A stretch of DNA of 64,000 nt from Hyphomicrobiales bacterium (lineage in GTDB: Bacteria; Pseudomonadota; Alphaproteobacteria; Rhizobiales; Beijerinckiaceae), in assembly GCA_027483505.1 (NCBI GenBank), contig JAIXUP010000018.1, positions 1 through 64,000 on the forward strand, given 5' to 3'. The notes beneath the pieces are model-generated. The model saw only the letters and a program-made list of their open reading frames with translations, had not been told where the DNA came from and did not search any database. The translations under genes were made by a program, and so were the position numbers. Shown here piece after piece: positions 55,271 to 63,933 of the stretch; position 1 is the first letter of the stretch, and every line of letters starts with the position of its first letter.

Positions 55271-56161
55271 TCACTCCTCGCCGCCGCGCTTGAGAAAACG
55301 CGCGGCGCTGAGCACAATCCTGCTGTCCGCGGACTTGAGCGCCGCCTCATCCTTCTGGGCATAGGGCAACGCGTTGAGGACGTGGCGGATCGCGTTCAGG
55401 CGCGTGCGGTACTTGTCGTTGGCCCTGATGACGGTCCACGGCGCCTCATCGCTGCTGGTGCGCGCCAGCATGGTCTCGATCGCCGCAGAATACGCCCCGA
55501 AGCGGGTGATCGCCTCGAAATCGATCGGGGACAGTTTCCAGCGCTTCAGCGGATCATGATAGCGGGCATGCAGCCGCTTCATCTGCATCTCGGCGCCAAT
55601 CGTCAGGAACAGCTTGAAGACATGGATGCCGTCCCGCACCAGGATGCCCTCGAAGACGGGCGCATCGGTGAGGAAGCTGTCATGTTCGGCCGGGGTGCAG
55701 AAGCCCATCACCGGCTCGACCATCGCGCGGTTGTACCAGGAGCGGTCGAAGAACACGATCTCGCCGCGCGTCGGCATCTGCGCGGCATAACGCTGGAAGT
55801 ACCATTGGCCCTTCTCGATGTCGGATGGCTTGGACAACGCCACGACCCTGGCGCCGCGCGGATTCAGATGCTGGTTGAAGCGATGAATCGTGCCGCCCTT
55901 GCCGGCGGCGTCGCGGCCCTCCAGCACGATGATCACGCGCGCGCCGCTCTCCTTCACCCAATTCTGGAGCTTCTGCAGCTCGATCTGCAGAAGCTCCAGT
56001 TCAGCCTCGTAGCGCTTGCGCTTCATTTTCTTGTCGTAGGGAAAGTCGCCGCTGCCGAACGCCGCGTGATCGATCTCAACCGGCAGCTGCGGATCCTTGA
56101 TGTCAAAGGCCTCCATCGCCTTCTCGGTCTTGGTCTGGATGGACGTCTTCTTGGTGGCCAT
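55271..56161 (-). CDS. ppk2: Polyphosphate kinase 2 family protein
   Basis: PPK2 enzymes phosphorylate nucleotides with polyphosphate. The 296-residue protein starts at the ATG at 56161 after AGGAA. It has the Walker A motif LEGRDAAGKGGTI, then HLNPRGARVVALSKPS, WYFQRYAAQMPTRGEIVFFDRSWYNRA (Walker B region, two pieces of one block), and the lid segment QMKRLHARYHDPLKRWKLSPID. The one-domain length fits class I, which mainly makes GTP or ATP from the diphosphate. Location beside the phosphate regulon is suggestive: polyphosphate is the store filled by Pst uptake. No Pho box was noticed before it. Confidence 0.92.
   Translation of the reverse strand: MATKKTSIQTKTEKAMEAFDIKDPQLPVEIDHAAFGSGDFPYDKKMKRKRYEAELELLQIELQKLQNWVKESGARVIIVLEGRDAAGKGGTIHRFNQHLNPRGARVVALSKPSDIEKGQWYFQRYAAQMPTRGEIVFFDRSWYNRAMVEPVMGFCTPAEHDSFLTDAPVFEGILVRDGIHVFKLFLTIGAEMQMKRLHARYHDPLKRWKLSPIDFEAITRFGAYSAAIETMLARTSSDEAPWTVIRANDKYRTRLNAIRHVLNALPYAQKDEAALKSADSRIVLSAARFLKRGGEE
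55282..55307 (+). terminator. Hairpin downstream of the YbhN-like gene
   Basis: CGCCGCGC (55282-55289) and GCGCGGCG (55300-55307) form a perfect 8-bp stem with a 10-base loop, 15 bases after the YbhN-like stop and inside the 3' end of the convergent ppk2. It lacks a U-tract. Confidence 0.35.
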
Positions 56162-56372
56162 GACGGGCAGTTCCTGTGGTGGCAAAGCAAAATCATATCA
56201 CGCCCGCCCCAAGCAGCCAGAGGTTTCGCCGGCGCCCGCAGGGGCGGCTGAGAGCTGCGACCCTGGCGAGAGGGAGCCGTGCGAACATGCGCCCTTGCGG
56301 CAGAGGCCGGGCGCCGCCTACATCTCACAGCGCAAGGGTGGTTGCCCTGATTTGCGAAGGTGCGAGGCTGCC

Positions 56373-57641
56373 ATGACAGATGCCCCCGACCGTGCGCCGC
56401 CCGCTTCGCATAAAGCCTGGATTCCGGCGGTCGGGGCAGGGCTCGCAGCCATGGTGGCTCTGGCGGCGACCGGCCAGTCGCTGTCGTGGTCGGCGCTGCC
56501 TGCACTGTCGACGTTCGCTCTTTGCGCGCTGCTCTGGCGGAGCCGCGTCACCCCGGAGGGCGGCCCCGCCACGGCGCCGTCCGTCGAGCCGGCGGCCTCG
56601 GGCGAACCGGCCACGACGGCCGCCCAGCAGATCGATCCGGCCCTGATCGACGCCTTCGCGCTGCCGCTGATCGTCACCGATGCCAACGCAATGGTGATCG
56701 GATCGTCCGCGAGCGCCCAGCGGATCTTTCCCGGCATTGCCTACGGCAGGCCGGTTTCGCTGGCCATCCGCGATCCCGACTTCCTCGAGGCCGTGACGCT
56801 GACCATGGCCGACCGGACGTCGCGGGTCATCATGCTGATCGAAAGCGCGGCGCTCGACCGGGCGCTCAGGGTCCATGTCAACCCGGTGCCGTCCGCATCC
56901 GATCGCCGGGGGCTGGTGATGGCCGTGTTCGAGGACCTGACCGAGCAGCGGGCAACCGAGCGGATGCGCGTCGACTTCATCGCCAATGCCAGCCACGAAC
57001 TGCGCACGCCGCTCGCCTCGCTGCTTGGCTTCATCGAGACCCTGCAAGGCCCTGCCCGCGAAGACCAGAAGGCGCGCGAGCGCTTCCTGCCTATCATGCG
57101 GGAGCAGGCGGGACGCATGTCGCGCCTGATCGACGACCTGCTGTCGCTGTCGCGGGCCGAACTGCGCGCGCACCAGCAACCGACATCGCCGATCGACCTC
57201 ACATCAATCGTCCGCGAGATCATCGACTCGCTCAGCCTCTCGGCCAAGGAACGCGGCGTGATCCTCGAGGTCAGCCTGCCGCCCCGCCCGGCCATCATCA
57301 AAGGTGATCGCGACGACCTGCTCCGGCTGGTCGAAAACCTTGTGGAGAACGGCATCCGCTATGGCAGGGAGGGGGGGCGTGTCCGGATCGCTGTCATGGA
57401 AACGGAGCCCGGACAGGTTGCACTCAGCGTCCGTGACCACGGGCCGGGCATCGCGCCGGAGCATATCCCCCGCCTGACCGAACGGTTCTACCGCGCCGAT
57501 CTGTCGCACAGCCGGGAGGTCGGCGGCACGGGACTCGGCCTCGCCATCGTCAAGCATCTGGTCGTCCGCCACCGCGCCCGCCTCGAAATCGAAAGCGTTC
57601 CGGGTGATGGCGCCACCTTCCGGGTGGTGTTTCCGGCCTGA
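56373..57641 (+). CDS. phoR: Phosphate regulon sensor histidine kinase
   Basis: The start is the ATG at 56373 (GAGG upstream), giving 422 residues; the open frame continues upstream over the ppk2 leader without similarity. Two N-terminal transmembrane helices (about 10-55) have almost no periplasmic loop, as in PhoR. A PAS domain follows (LIDAFALPLIVTDANAMVIG). The H box is FIANASHELRTPLASLLGFI. The ATPase domain has LVENLVENGIRYG, DHGPGIAPEHI, FYRADLSHS and GGTGLGLAIVKHL. All catalytic boxes are intact. It phosphorylates PhoB when phosphate is scarce, under the control of PstSCAB and PhoU. It begins the locus that ends with phoB. Confidence 0.93.
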   Translation: MTDAPDRAPPASHKAWIPAVGAGLAAMVALAATGQSLSWSALPALSTFALCALLWRSRVTPEGGPATAPSVEPAASGEPATTAAQQIDPALIDAFALPLIVTDANAMVIGSSASAQRIFPGIAYGRPVSLAIRDPDFLEAVTLTMADRTSRVIMLIESAALDRALRVHVNPVPSASDRRGLVMAVFEDLTEQRATERMRVDFIANASHELRTPLASLLGFIETLQGPAREDQKARERFLPIMREQAGRMSRLIDDLLSLSRAELRAHQQPTSPIDLTSIVREIIDSLSLSAKERGVILEVSLPPRPAIIKGDRDDLLRLVENLVENGIRYGREGGRVRIAVMETEPGQVALSVRDHGPGIAPEHIPRLTERFYRADLSHSREVGGTGLGLAIVKHLVVRHRARLEIESVPGDGATFRVVFPA

Positions 57642-57689
57642 GCAGCCCCGTCGGGCGGATTCCGCATCCGTCAGCCAATCATGACAAGA

Positions 57690-57707
57690 CTGTCACACAG
57701 ATGTCAT
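57690..57707 (+). promoter_or_regulatory. Pho box upstream of pstS
   Basis: CTGTCAC (57690-57696), a 4-base spacer and ATGTCAT (57701-57707) match the PhoB-binding pattern of two CTGTCAT-like heptamers at 11-base spacing. The site ends 49 bases before the pstS start, in the phoR-pstS gap. It predicts induction of pstSCAB-phoU-phoB under phosphate starvation. Confidence 0.8.
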
Positions 57708-57756
57708 AGAACTCGTGTGAGTGGGCGCAGTCGAGCATGACACGAGGATCTTTCCC

Positions 57757-58785
57757 ATGCGCAATTTTGCGATCACTGCGGCTGCCTTCGCGGCTCTCAG
57801 CCTTTCCCCTGCGAAGGCCGCCGACATCACCGGCGCCGGCGCCACCTTCCCCTTCCCGATCTACGCCAAGTGGGCTGAAGCCTACAAGGCTGCCTCCGGC
57901 GTCGGCCTCAACTACCAGTCCATCGGTTCGGGCGGCGGCATTCGCCAGATCCGTGCCAGGACCGTCGATTTCGGCGCCACCGACGCCCCGGTCAAGGGCG
58001 ATGAGCTGACCCGCGACGGCATGATCCAGTTTCCGATGGTGATGGGCGGCGTTGTGCCGGCCCTCAACGTTGCCGGCATCGGCCAGCGCGGCCTGAAGCT
58101 GACCGGACCGCTCCTTGCGGACATCTTTCTTGGCAGCGTCAAGAAGTGGAACGATCCCAAGATCGCGGCGCTCAACCCCGGCGTGACCCTGCCAGACGCG
58201 ACCATCAACGTGGTCTACCGCTCGGATGGTTCCGGCACCACCTTTGTCTGGACCGAGTATCTCAGCCTGGTGTCTGACGAGTGGAAGTCAAAGATCGGCA
58301 CGAACACGTCGGTCCAGTGGCCAGTCGGCGTCGGTGGTCGTGGCAATGAAGGCGTGTCGGGCACCGTTCGCCAGATCGCCAACTCGATCGGCTATGTCGA
58401 ATACGCCTATGCCAAGCAGAACAATCTTTCCTATGCTCTGGTCCAGAACAGGGCCGGGAACTTCCCGGTGCCGGATGACACCTCCTTCCAGGCCGCCGCT
58501 GCTGCTGCTGACTGGTCGGCGGCTCCCGGCTTTGGCATCAGCCTGAACAATCAGGCCGCTCCGACCGCCTGGCCGATCGTTTCGGCAACCTTCATCCTGA
58601 TGTACGCCAAGCCCGCCGATCCAGCCAAATCCGCTGCCGCGCTCAAGTTCTTCGATTGGGCCTTCACCAACGGGGACAAGCTTGCGCTTGATCTGGAATA
58701 TGTGCCGATGCCGGCACCCGTGAAGGCGCAGGTCCGCGCCTCGTGGAAGGGCATTGTCGACAACACCGGCAAGTCGCTCTTCTGA
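57757..58785 (+). CDS. pstS: Phosphate ABC transporter substrate-binding protein
   Basis: PstS captures phosphate in the periplasm. From the ATG at 57757 (GAGGA nine bases upstream) it has 342 residues with a Sec signal peptide ending SLSPAKAA. The phosphate-binding segments are ITGAGATFPFPIYAKW, SIGSGGGIRQIRARTVDFGATDAP and VYRSDGSGTTFVWTEYLS. Length and motifs match the PstS family closely. It is controlled by the Pho box in front of it, and a strong hairpin after it probably reduces read-through into pstC. Confidence 0.96.
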   Translation: MRNFAITAAAFAALSLSPAKAADITGAGATFPFPIYAKWAEAYKAASGVGLNYQSIGSGGGIRQIRARTVDFGATDAPVKGDELTRDGMIQFPMVMGGVVPALNVAGIGQRGLKLTGPLLADIFLGSVKKWNDPKIAALNPGVTLPDATINVVYRSDGSGTTFVWTEYLSLVSDEWKSKIGTNTSVQWPVGVGGRGNEGVSGTVRQIANSIGYVEYAYAKQNNLSYALVQNRAGNFPVPDDTSFQAAAAAADWSAAPGFGISLNNQAAPTAWPIVSATFILMYAKPADPAKSAAALKFFDWAFTNGDKLALDLEYVPMPAPVKAQVRASWKGIVDNTGKSLF

Positions 58786-58808
58786 GATTGAGGTGATCGA
58801 ACATCGAA

Positions 58809-58834
58809 GCGGGGCGGCACTCTGCATGCCCCGC
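58809..58834 (+). terminator. Hairpin (attenuator) between pstS and pstC
   Basis: GCGGGGC (58809-58815) and GCCCCGC (58828-58834) pair perfectly around a 12-base loop; a few pyrimidines (CAACCTTTCC) follow. Partial termination or stabilisation of the upstream mRNA here would give more PstS than membrane components. Confidence 0.55.
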
Positions 58835-58875
58835 GTCAACCTTTCCGAACGTTGTGGTCCGACCGGAGTTTGAGC

Positions 58876-59847
58876 ATGGTTGCCGTCTACGAGCGCACCT
58901 ACCAGAATGCGACCAAGGTGACGCGCAAGGCCAATCCGTTCGGCTTTGATCCCATCTTCGCCGCCTTGAGCAAGGCCGCAGCCATCACCGTGCTGGTGCT
59001 GCTCGCCGGTATCATGGCCTCCATGATCTATGGCGGCTGGCCCGCTTTCCGCGAGTTCGGCTTCGGGTTTCTCACTGGCACGCAATGGGACACGATGAAC
59101 GACAGATATGGTGGCTTGCCCGCCATTGTCGGCACGCTCTCCACGGCCCTGATCGCCATGGTCATCGGCGTGCCACTGTCCATCGGCACTGCTATTTACC
59201 TGACGCAGCTTGCCCCCGCCTGGTTCAAGCGCCCGGTCGGGACCGCTGTCGAACTGCTCGCGGCCGTCCCAAGCATCATTTACGGCATGTGGGGCCTGTT
59301 CGTCTTCGTGCCGCTGTTCGCCGCCTATTTCCAGGTTCCGGTCAGCCAGGTCGTCGAGGGCATGCCGATTGTCGGCACCATCCTGTATGCGCGCTCACCG
59401 TCCGGCCTCGGCATTCTCAGCGCCGGCATTATCCTCGCGTTCATGATCGTGCCGTTCATCGCCTCTCTGACCCGCGACATGCTCGACCAGATTCCGACCG
59501 TGCTGCGCGAGAGCGCCTACGGCATCGGCTGCACCACCTGGGAGGTGGTTCGCCACGTGCTCTTGCCGCAGGCCGGGGTGTCTATCGTGGGCGCTGTCAT
59601 GCTCGGGCTTGGCCGTGCGCTTGGCGAGACCATGGCGGTCACCTTCGTGATCGGCAACGCCAACCGGCTGTCGGCCTCGATCATGGACCCGGGCTCAACC
59701 ATCGCCTCCCGCATCGCCAGCGAGTTCAACGAAGCGCTCGGCATGCAGATGAACGCGCTGATCGGGCTCGGCTGCGTGCTGTTCTTCGTCACCTTCGTGG
59801 TGCTGGTCATCGCCCGCATCCTCGTCTCGCGCGTCAAGCAGTATTGA
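58876..59847 (+). CDS. pstC: Phosphate ABC transporter permease PstC
   Basis: PstC forms, with PstA, the phosphate channel in the inner membrane. From the ATG at 58876 it has 323 residues with six predicted helices. Landmarks are [39 protein letters not shown], and the ATPase-contact loop [26 protein letters not shown] with [19 protein letters not shown]. The length is normal. It follows pstS by 90 bases containing the hairpin, and pstA comes 14 bases later. Confidence 0.95.
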   Translation: MVAVYERTYQNATKVTRKANPFGFDPIFAALSKAAAITVLVLLAGIMASMIYGGWPAFREFGFGFLTGTQWDTMNDRYGGLPAIVGTLSTALIAMVIGVPLSIGTAIYLTQLAPAWFKRPVGTAVELLAAVPSIIYGMWGLFVFVPLFAAYFQVPVSQVVEGMPIVGTILYARSPSGLGILSAGIILAFMIVPFIASLTRDMLDQIPTVLRESAYGIGCTTWEVVRHVLLPQAGVSIVGAVMLGLGRALGETMAVTFVIGNANRLSASIMDPGSTIASRIASEFNEALGMQMNALIGLGCVLFFVTFVVLVIARILVSRVKQY

Positions 59848-59861
59848 TCGGAGCCCGACCC

Positions 59862-60746
59862 ATGTCCGACACCACCGCCAATGCCGCGCCGCAGGGCCAG
59901 GTCAAATGGGGCCGGGTGCGCCAGTCCCGCCGGATCAGCGACAAGGTGCTGCGCGTGTTCGCCACGGTATCGACCATGCTGGCGGTATTCGTCCTGTTCT
60001 GGATCCTTGGCATGCTGATCTGGAAAGGCGGGCAGGGCATCAGCCTCGACCTGTTCACCAAGATCACGCCGGGGCCCGGAACGGCGGGTGGCGGTCTGCT
60101 GAACGCCATCGTCGGCTCGATCGTCCTCACCTTCCTGGGCATCGCGATCGCCACGCCGATCGGCGTCATGGCGGGGACCTATCTGGCCGAATATGGCAAG
60201 GGCTCGAAGCTCGCCGACCTCGTGCGCTTCATCAACGACATCCTGCTGTCGGCACCGTCGATCCTGATCGGCCTGTTCGTCTATGTCATCCTCGTGATGC
60301 CGTTCCGGGGCTATTCCGGCTGGGCCGGCAGCATCGCGCTCGCGATCATCGCGCTTCCGGTGATCGTGCGCACGACGGAGGACATGCTCAGGCTGGTTCC
60401 AAACAGCCTGCGCGAGGCCGGCGCGGCGCTCGGCGCGCCGCCTTCCATCGTCATCCGCCAGATCTCGTGGCGCGCCGCGAAAGCGGGCATCGTGACCGGC
60501 ATCCTGCTTGCGCTCGCGCGCATCGCGGGGGAGACCGCGCCGCTGCTGTTCACGGCGCTGAACAACTCCTTCTGGTTCAACTGGAACCTGACGGGCGGCA
60601 TCTCGAACCTGCCGGTCACCATCTACGCCTTTGCCTCGGCGCCCTATGACAACTGGCAGCAACTGGCCTGGGCCGGGGCGCTGCTGATCACGGCCGCCAT
60701 TCTCGCGCTCTCCATCGGCGCCCGCAGCCTGCTCAACCGCAAGTGA
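59862..60746 (+). CDS. pstA: Phosphate ABC transporter permease PstA
   Basis: From the ATG at 59862 the protein has 294 residues. After a 30-residue hydrophilic start come six helices with [38 protein letters not shown], and the contact loop [23 protein letters not shown]. The signature segment [17 protein letters not shown] is present. A longer frame reaches back to 59085 but is a shadow of pstC. It is co-transcribed with pstC and pstB. Confidence 0.95.
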   Translation: MSDTTANAAPQGQVKWGRVRQSRRISDKVLRVFATVSTMLAVFVLFWILGMLIWKGGQGISLDLFTKITPGPGTAGGGLLNAIVGSIVLTFLGIAIATPIGVMAGTYLAEYGKGSKLADLVRFINDILLSAPSILIGLFVYVILVMPFRGYSGWAGSIALAIIALPVIVRTTEDMLRLVPNSLREAGAALGAPPSIVIRQISWRAAKAGIVTGILLALARIAGETAPLLFTALNNSFWFNWNLTGGISNLPVTIYAFASAPYDNWQQLAWAGALLITAAILALSIGARSLLNRK

Positions 60747-60789
60747 CGCTGCGCCGCCTTCTGAACACCGAAACGAAAGGTCAGATCAC

Positions 60790-61599
60790 ATGTCCCAGAT
60801 GGCTGTTCAGGACGCCCCGTCTGCCGCTGCGCCAAACAAGGACGCGAAGGTCTGCATCGGCGTGAAGAACCTCGACTTCTACTATGGCGGCTTCCACGCG
60901 CTGAAGAACGTCAACATGAACTTCTTCGACCGTCAGGTCACAGCGATGATCGGCCCTTCCGGCTGCGGCAAGTCAACGCTGCTGCGCGTCTTCAACCGCA
61001 TCTACAGCCTCTACCCCGAGCAGCGCGCCACCGGCGAGGTGATGCTCGACGGGCGAAACATCATCTCCGACAATGTCGACATCAACGAGTTGCGCGCGCG
61101 CATCGGCATGGTCTTCCAGAAGCCGACGCCCTTCCCGATGTCGATCTATGACAACTGCGCCTTCGGCATGCGGCTTTACGAGAAGCTCTCGAAGTCCGAG
61201 CTTGATGACCGCGTCGAGCAGGCCTTGCGCAAAGCTGCGCTCTGGGACGAGGTGAAGGACAAGCTGAAGCAGTCGGGCATGGGCCTTTCGGGCGGCCAGC
61301 AGCAGCGCATGTGTATCGCCCGCACCATCGCCCAGCAGCCGGACGTGATCCTGTTCGACGAACCCACCTCGGCGCTCGACCCGATCTCCACCGGCAAGAT
61401 CGAGGAGCTGATCGAGGAGCTGCGCGCCGATTTCTCCATCGTGATCGTGACGCACAACATGCAGCAGGCCGCCCGCATCTCGCAGTACACCGCCTTCATG
61501 TATCTCGGCGAACTGATCGAATTCGGTCCGACCACGAAGATCTTCATGGAGCCCGAGCAGAAGCGGACGCTTGACTATGTGACCGGCCGCTTCGGCTGA
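60790..61599 (+). CDS. pstB: Phosphate ABC transporter ATP-binding protein
   Basis: The 269-residue ATPase has Walker [18 protein letters not shown], the PstB-specific [13 protein letters not shown] region as Q-loop, signature [17 protein letters not shown], Walker [17 protein letters not shown] and the switch histidine in [13 protein letters not shown]. The tail [19 protein letters not shown] is typical of PstB. Everything needed for activity is intact. It is 43 bases after pstA and 49 bases before phoU. Confidence 0.97.
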   Translation: MSQMAVQDAPSAAAPNKDAKVCIGVKNLDFYYGGFHALKNVNMNFFDRQVTAMIGPSGCGKSTLLRVFNRIYSLYPEQRATGEVMLDGRNIISDNVDINELRARIGMVFQKPTPFPMSIYDNCAFGMRLYEKLSKSELDDRVEQALRKAALWDEVKDKLKQSGMGLSGGQQQRMCIARTIAQQPDVILFDEPTSALDPISTGKIEELIEELRADFSIVIVTHNMQQAARISQYTAFMYLGELIEFGPTTKIFMEPEQKRTLDYVTGRFG

Positions 61600-61648
61600 G
61601 GTGTCGCCGCACATCGCCCTTGAGACAGCGACAGAAAGAGCACATGCC

Positions 61649-62350
61649 ATGAGCGACCACATTTCAAAGACCTTCGATCAGGAACTCGACCAGCTCAGGC
61701 GGCTTGTGGCCGAAATGGGCGGCCTCAGCGAGCGCATGCTGGCGGACGCCACGATCGCGCTGGTGCGGGAGGACACCAAGCGGGCCCAGTCGGTGATCGC
61801 GACCGACCCGAAGCTCGACGAGCTCCAGCGCAAGATCGAGGACAACGCCGTGCTGATGCTGATGCGTCGCCAGCCCGTCGCCAACGACCTGCGCGAGGTC
61901 ATGGCCTCGATCCGGATCGCGCATGACCTGGAGCGCATCGGCGATCTCGCCAAGAACATCGCCAAGCGGTCGCTGAAAGTGCAGGGGCACATGCAGCTGG
62001 GGCGCGCCATGACCGGCGTCGAGGCCCTCAGCCGGCTGGCGCAGGGGCAGCTCAAGGATGTTCTCGATGCCTATGCCCAGTCGAATGACAAGGGCGCGCT
62101 CGATGTCTGGGGCCGGGACGGCCAGATCGATGCGCTCGAGAACTCCCTGTTCCGCGAGCTGCTGACCTACATGATGGAAGATCCGCGCAACATCACCTTC
62201 TGCACGCATCTGCTGTTCTGCGCCAAAAACATCGAACGGCTCGGCGACCATACCACCAACATCGCCGAGACCGTGCATTTCGTGGTTACCGGGCGGGCCT
62301 TGCCGGCTGATCGGCCCAAGGGCGACTCGCCCAGCGACGCGGCGGCGTGA
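61649..62350 (+). CDS. phoU: Phosphate signalling regulator PhoU
   Basis: PhoU links Pst activity to PhoR and represses the Pho response when phosphate is ample. From the ATG at 61649 it has 233 residues in two similar three-helix bundles. Each has the PhoU metal-cluster motif: EVMASIRIAHDLERIGDLAKNIA in the first half and CAKNIERLGDHTTNIAE in the second (each shown in parts of one helix). Length is normal. Its stop overlaps the GTG that may start phoB. Confidence 0.95.
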   Translation: MSDHISKTFDQELDQLRRLVAEMGGLSERMLADATIALVREDTKRAQSVIATDPKLDELQRKIEDNAVLMLMRRQPVANDLREVMASIRIAHDLERIGDLAKNIAKRSLKVQGHMQLGRAMTGVEALSRLAQGQLKDVLDAYAQSNDKGALDVWGRDGQIDALENSLFRELLTYMMEDPRNITFCTHLLFCAKNIERLGDHTTNIAETVHFVVTGRALPADRPKGDSPSDAAA

Positions 62351-63063
62351 CCCATCAGATGGCCATGTCAGCCCGGATCTTCATCGTCGAGGACGAGGAG
62401 CCTCTCAGCCTCCTGCTCCGCTACAATCTTGAAGCGGAAGGCTACCGCGTCGATGTCTGCGGACGCGGCGACGAAGCCGAGTTGAAGCTCAGGGAAGAAG
62501 CACCCGACCTGCTCCTGCTCGACTGGATGCTGCCGGGGCTGAGTGGCATCGAGCTTTGCCGGCGCCTGCGCCAGCGTCGGGAGACCGAGAACATTCCCGT
62601 GATCATGCTGACGGCGCGCGGCGAAGAGGCCGAGCGCGTGCGCGGCCTGTCGACGGGGGCAGACGACTATGTGGTGAAGCCGTTCTCCGTGCCGGAACTG
62701 CTGGCACGCGTCAAAGCCCTGCTGCGCCGGGTCAATCCGGAGCGGATCGCCGACGAACTCGGCGCCGGCGACATCCGGCTCGACCGCACCACGCGCCGCG
62801 TCTGGCGCTCCGGCGGCGAACTGCATCTGGGGCCGACGGAGTTCCGGCTGCTCGAGTTCTTCATGGAGAAGCCGGGCCGGGTCTATTCGCGCGGCCAACT
62901 GCTCGACGCCGTCTGGGGCCGCGACGCCGAAATCGACGAACGCACGGTAGACGTCCATGTCGGACGGCTGCGCAAGGCCCTGTCCGGCGGCGACGGGCGC
63001 GATCCGATCAGGACCGTGCGCGGCGCAGGCTACTCGCTCGACGAGAAATTCGCGCGGGCCTGA
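62347..63063 (+). CDS. phoB: Phosphate regulon response regulator
   Basis: The protein has 238 residues from the GTG at 62347, which overlaps the phoU stop (GTGA). ATGs at 62359 and 62365 are also possible; the last gives MSARIFIVEDEEPLSLLL, the usual N-terminus. The receiver domain has the acidic pair EDEE, phospho-acceptor Asp in LLLLDWMLPGLSG, the Thr in MLTARGEE and Lys in YVVKPFSVPEL. The OmpR-type winged helix has LGPTEFRLLEFFMEKPGRVYS in parts, and RTVDVHVGRLRKAL as the recognition region. It binds Pho boxes such as that at 57690. Confidence 0.95.
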   Translation: MTHQMAMSARIFIVEDEEPLSLLLRYNLEAEGYRVDVCGRGDEAELKLREEAPDLLLLDWMLPGLSGIELCRRLRQRRETENIPVIMLTARGEEAERVRGLSTGADDYVVKPFSVPELLARVKALLRRVNPERIADELGAGDIRLDRTTRRVWRSGGELHLGPTEFRLLEFFMEKPGRVYSRGQLLDAVWGRDAEIDERTVDVHVGRLRKALSGGDGRDPIRTVRGAGYSLDEKFARA

Positions 63064-63079
63064 TGGCAGCCGCGCCGGG

Positions 63080-63637
63080 TCAGGCGCGGCTGGCCTGCTG
63101 CTGCGCCCGCCGCTCCTGCTCGCGCCGGCGATCCCCGGCGGGCTGGTAGGCGATGCGGCAATGATAGCCGCAATAGGGCACGCCTGAATCGGTCTTCAGG
63201 CCGCAGAAGCGGAAATCGACATGGGTCGGATCGCCCATGGGCCAGCGGCACATGTTCTCCTTCAGCTCCATGATGGTGACGCGCTCGGAGAACGGCACGA
63301 CCACATCCGGGTCCAGCAGCTCCGCGCGCTGCTCGACGCGCTGCTCGGGCTGCGCCCGCATTTGCGGAACAAGGACCGTATTGCCGCGGACATGGGCCGC
63401 CGCATTGAAGGCAGGGCTCGTACGGCTCGCGGCCGGCTTGCGCGGGCGCGCGGCACCGGCCGAGGAAGACTGGGTCTTGGCGCGACCGGACAGCCCCAAA
63501 CGGTGGACCTTGCCGATGACCGCATTGCGCGTCACGCCGCCGAGTTCGCCGGCGATCTGGCTTGCGCTCAGGCCATCGTTCCAGAGCTTCTTCAGAAGCT
63601 CGACACGATCCTCAGTCCAGGTCGATACGTCAGACAT
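63080..63637 (-). CDS. gcrA: GcrA cell-cycle regulator
   Basis: GcrA is an alphaproteobacterial sigma-70 cofactor that activates promoters carrying CcrM-methylated GANTC sites. From the ATG at 63637 (AGGTGG upstream) the protein has 185 residues. The N-terminal helix-turn-helix reads WTEDRVELLKKLWNDGLSAS, then IAGELGGVTRNAVIGKVHRLGL, as in all GcrA proteins. A low-complexity linker is followed by the C-terminal sigma-binding domain (NMCRWPMGDP, then FRFCGLKTDSGVPYCGYHCRIAY), whose cysteines and histidine are conserved. It converges on phoB 16 bases away. Its promoter holds five GANTC sites. Confidence 0.95.
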   Translation of the reverse strand: MSDVSTWTEDRVELLKKLWNDGLSASQIAGELGGVTRNAVIGKVHRLGLSGRAKTQSSSAGAARPRKPAASRTSPAFNAAAHVRGNTVLVPQMRAQPEQRVEQRAELLDPDVVVPFSERVTIMELKENMCRWPMGDPTHVDFRFCGLKTDSGVPYCGYHCRIAYQPAGDRRREQERRAQQQASRA

Positions 63638-63700
63638 CTGCCACCTGTGGTTCTTCCGCCGCCGCACGGCTGGAGGGCTTGCGTCGCCGTCGACAGGTCC

Positions 63701-63908
63701 GACTCCAGGGCTGAATCCGATTGGGTTCGCCGGCCAAGACAATGGCTGGCGTCGGCGGTGATGCCGAACATGCCTGGGGTGTCGCACGAGATGTCGTGGT
63801 CAACGACCAAGGACATACAAGATGCCGTGACTCCCCCACAAGAGTCCGAACCGGGAACGTTGAATTTTCAACAGGCGATTCGCGCGAAAGAGCAAGTCCG
63901 GATGATTC
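63701..63908. promoter_or_regulatory. Cluster of five GANTC (CcrM) sites upstream of gcrA
   Basis: GANTC occurs at 63701 (GACTC), 63713 (GAATC), 63829 (GACTC), 63842 (GAGTC) and 63904 (GATTC), five sites in 208 bases. About two-thirds of one site is expected at this base composition. Such sites are methylated by CcrM in alphaproteobacteria and affect GcrA-dependent promoters. The interval 63638-63933 holds no gene that I can support. Confidence 0.65.
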
Positions 63909-63933
63909 AGCATGCCGCAGGGGCCGGTTGCCC

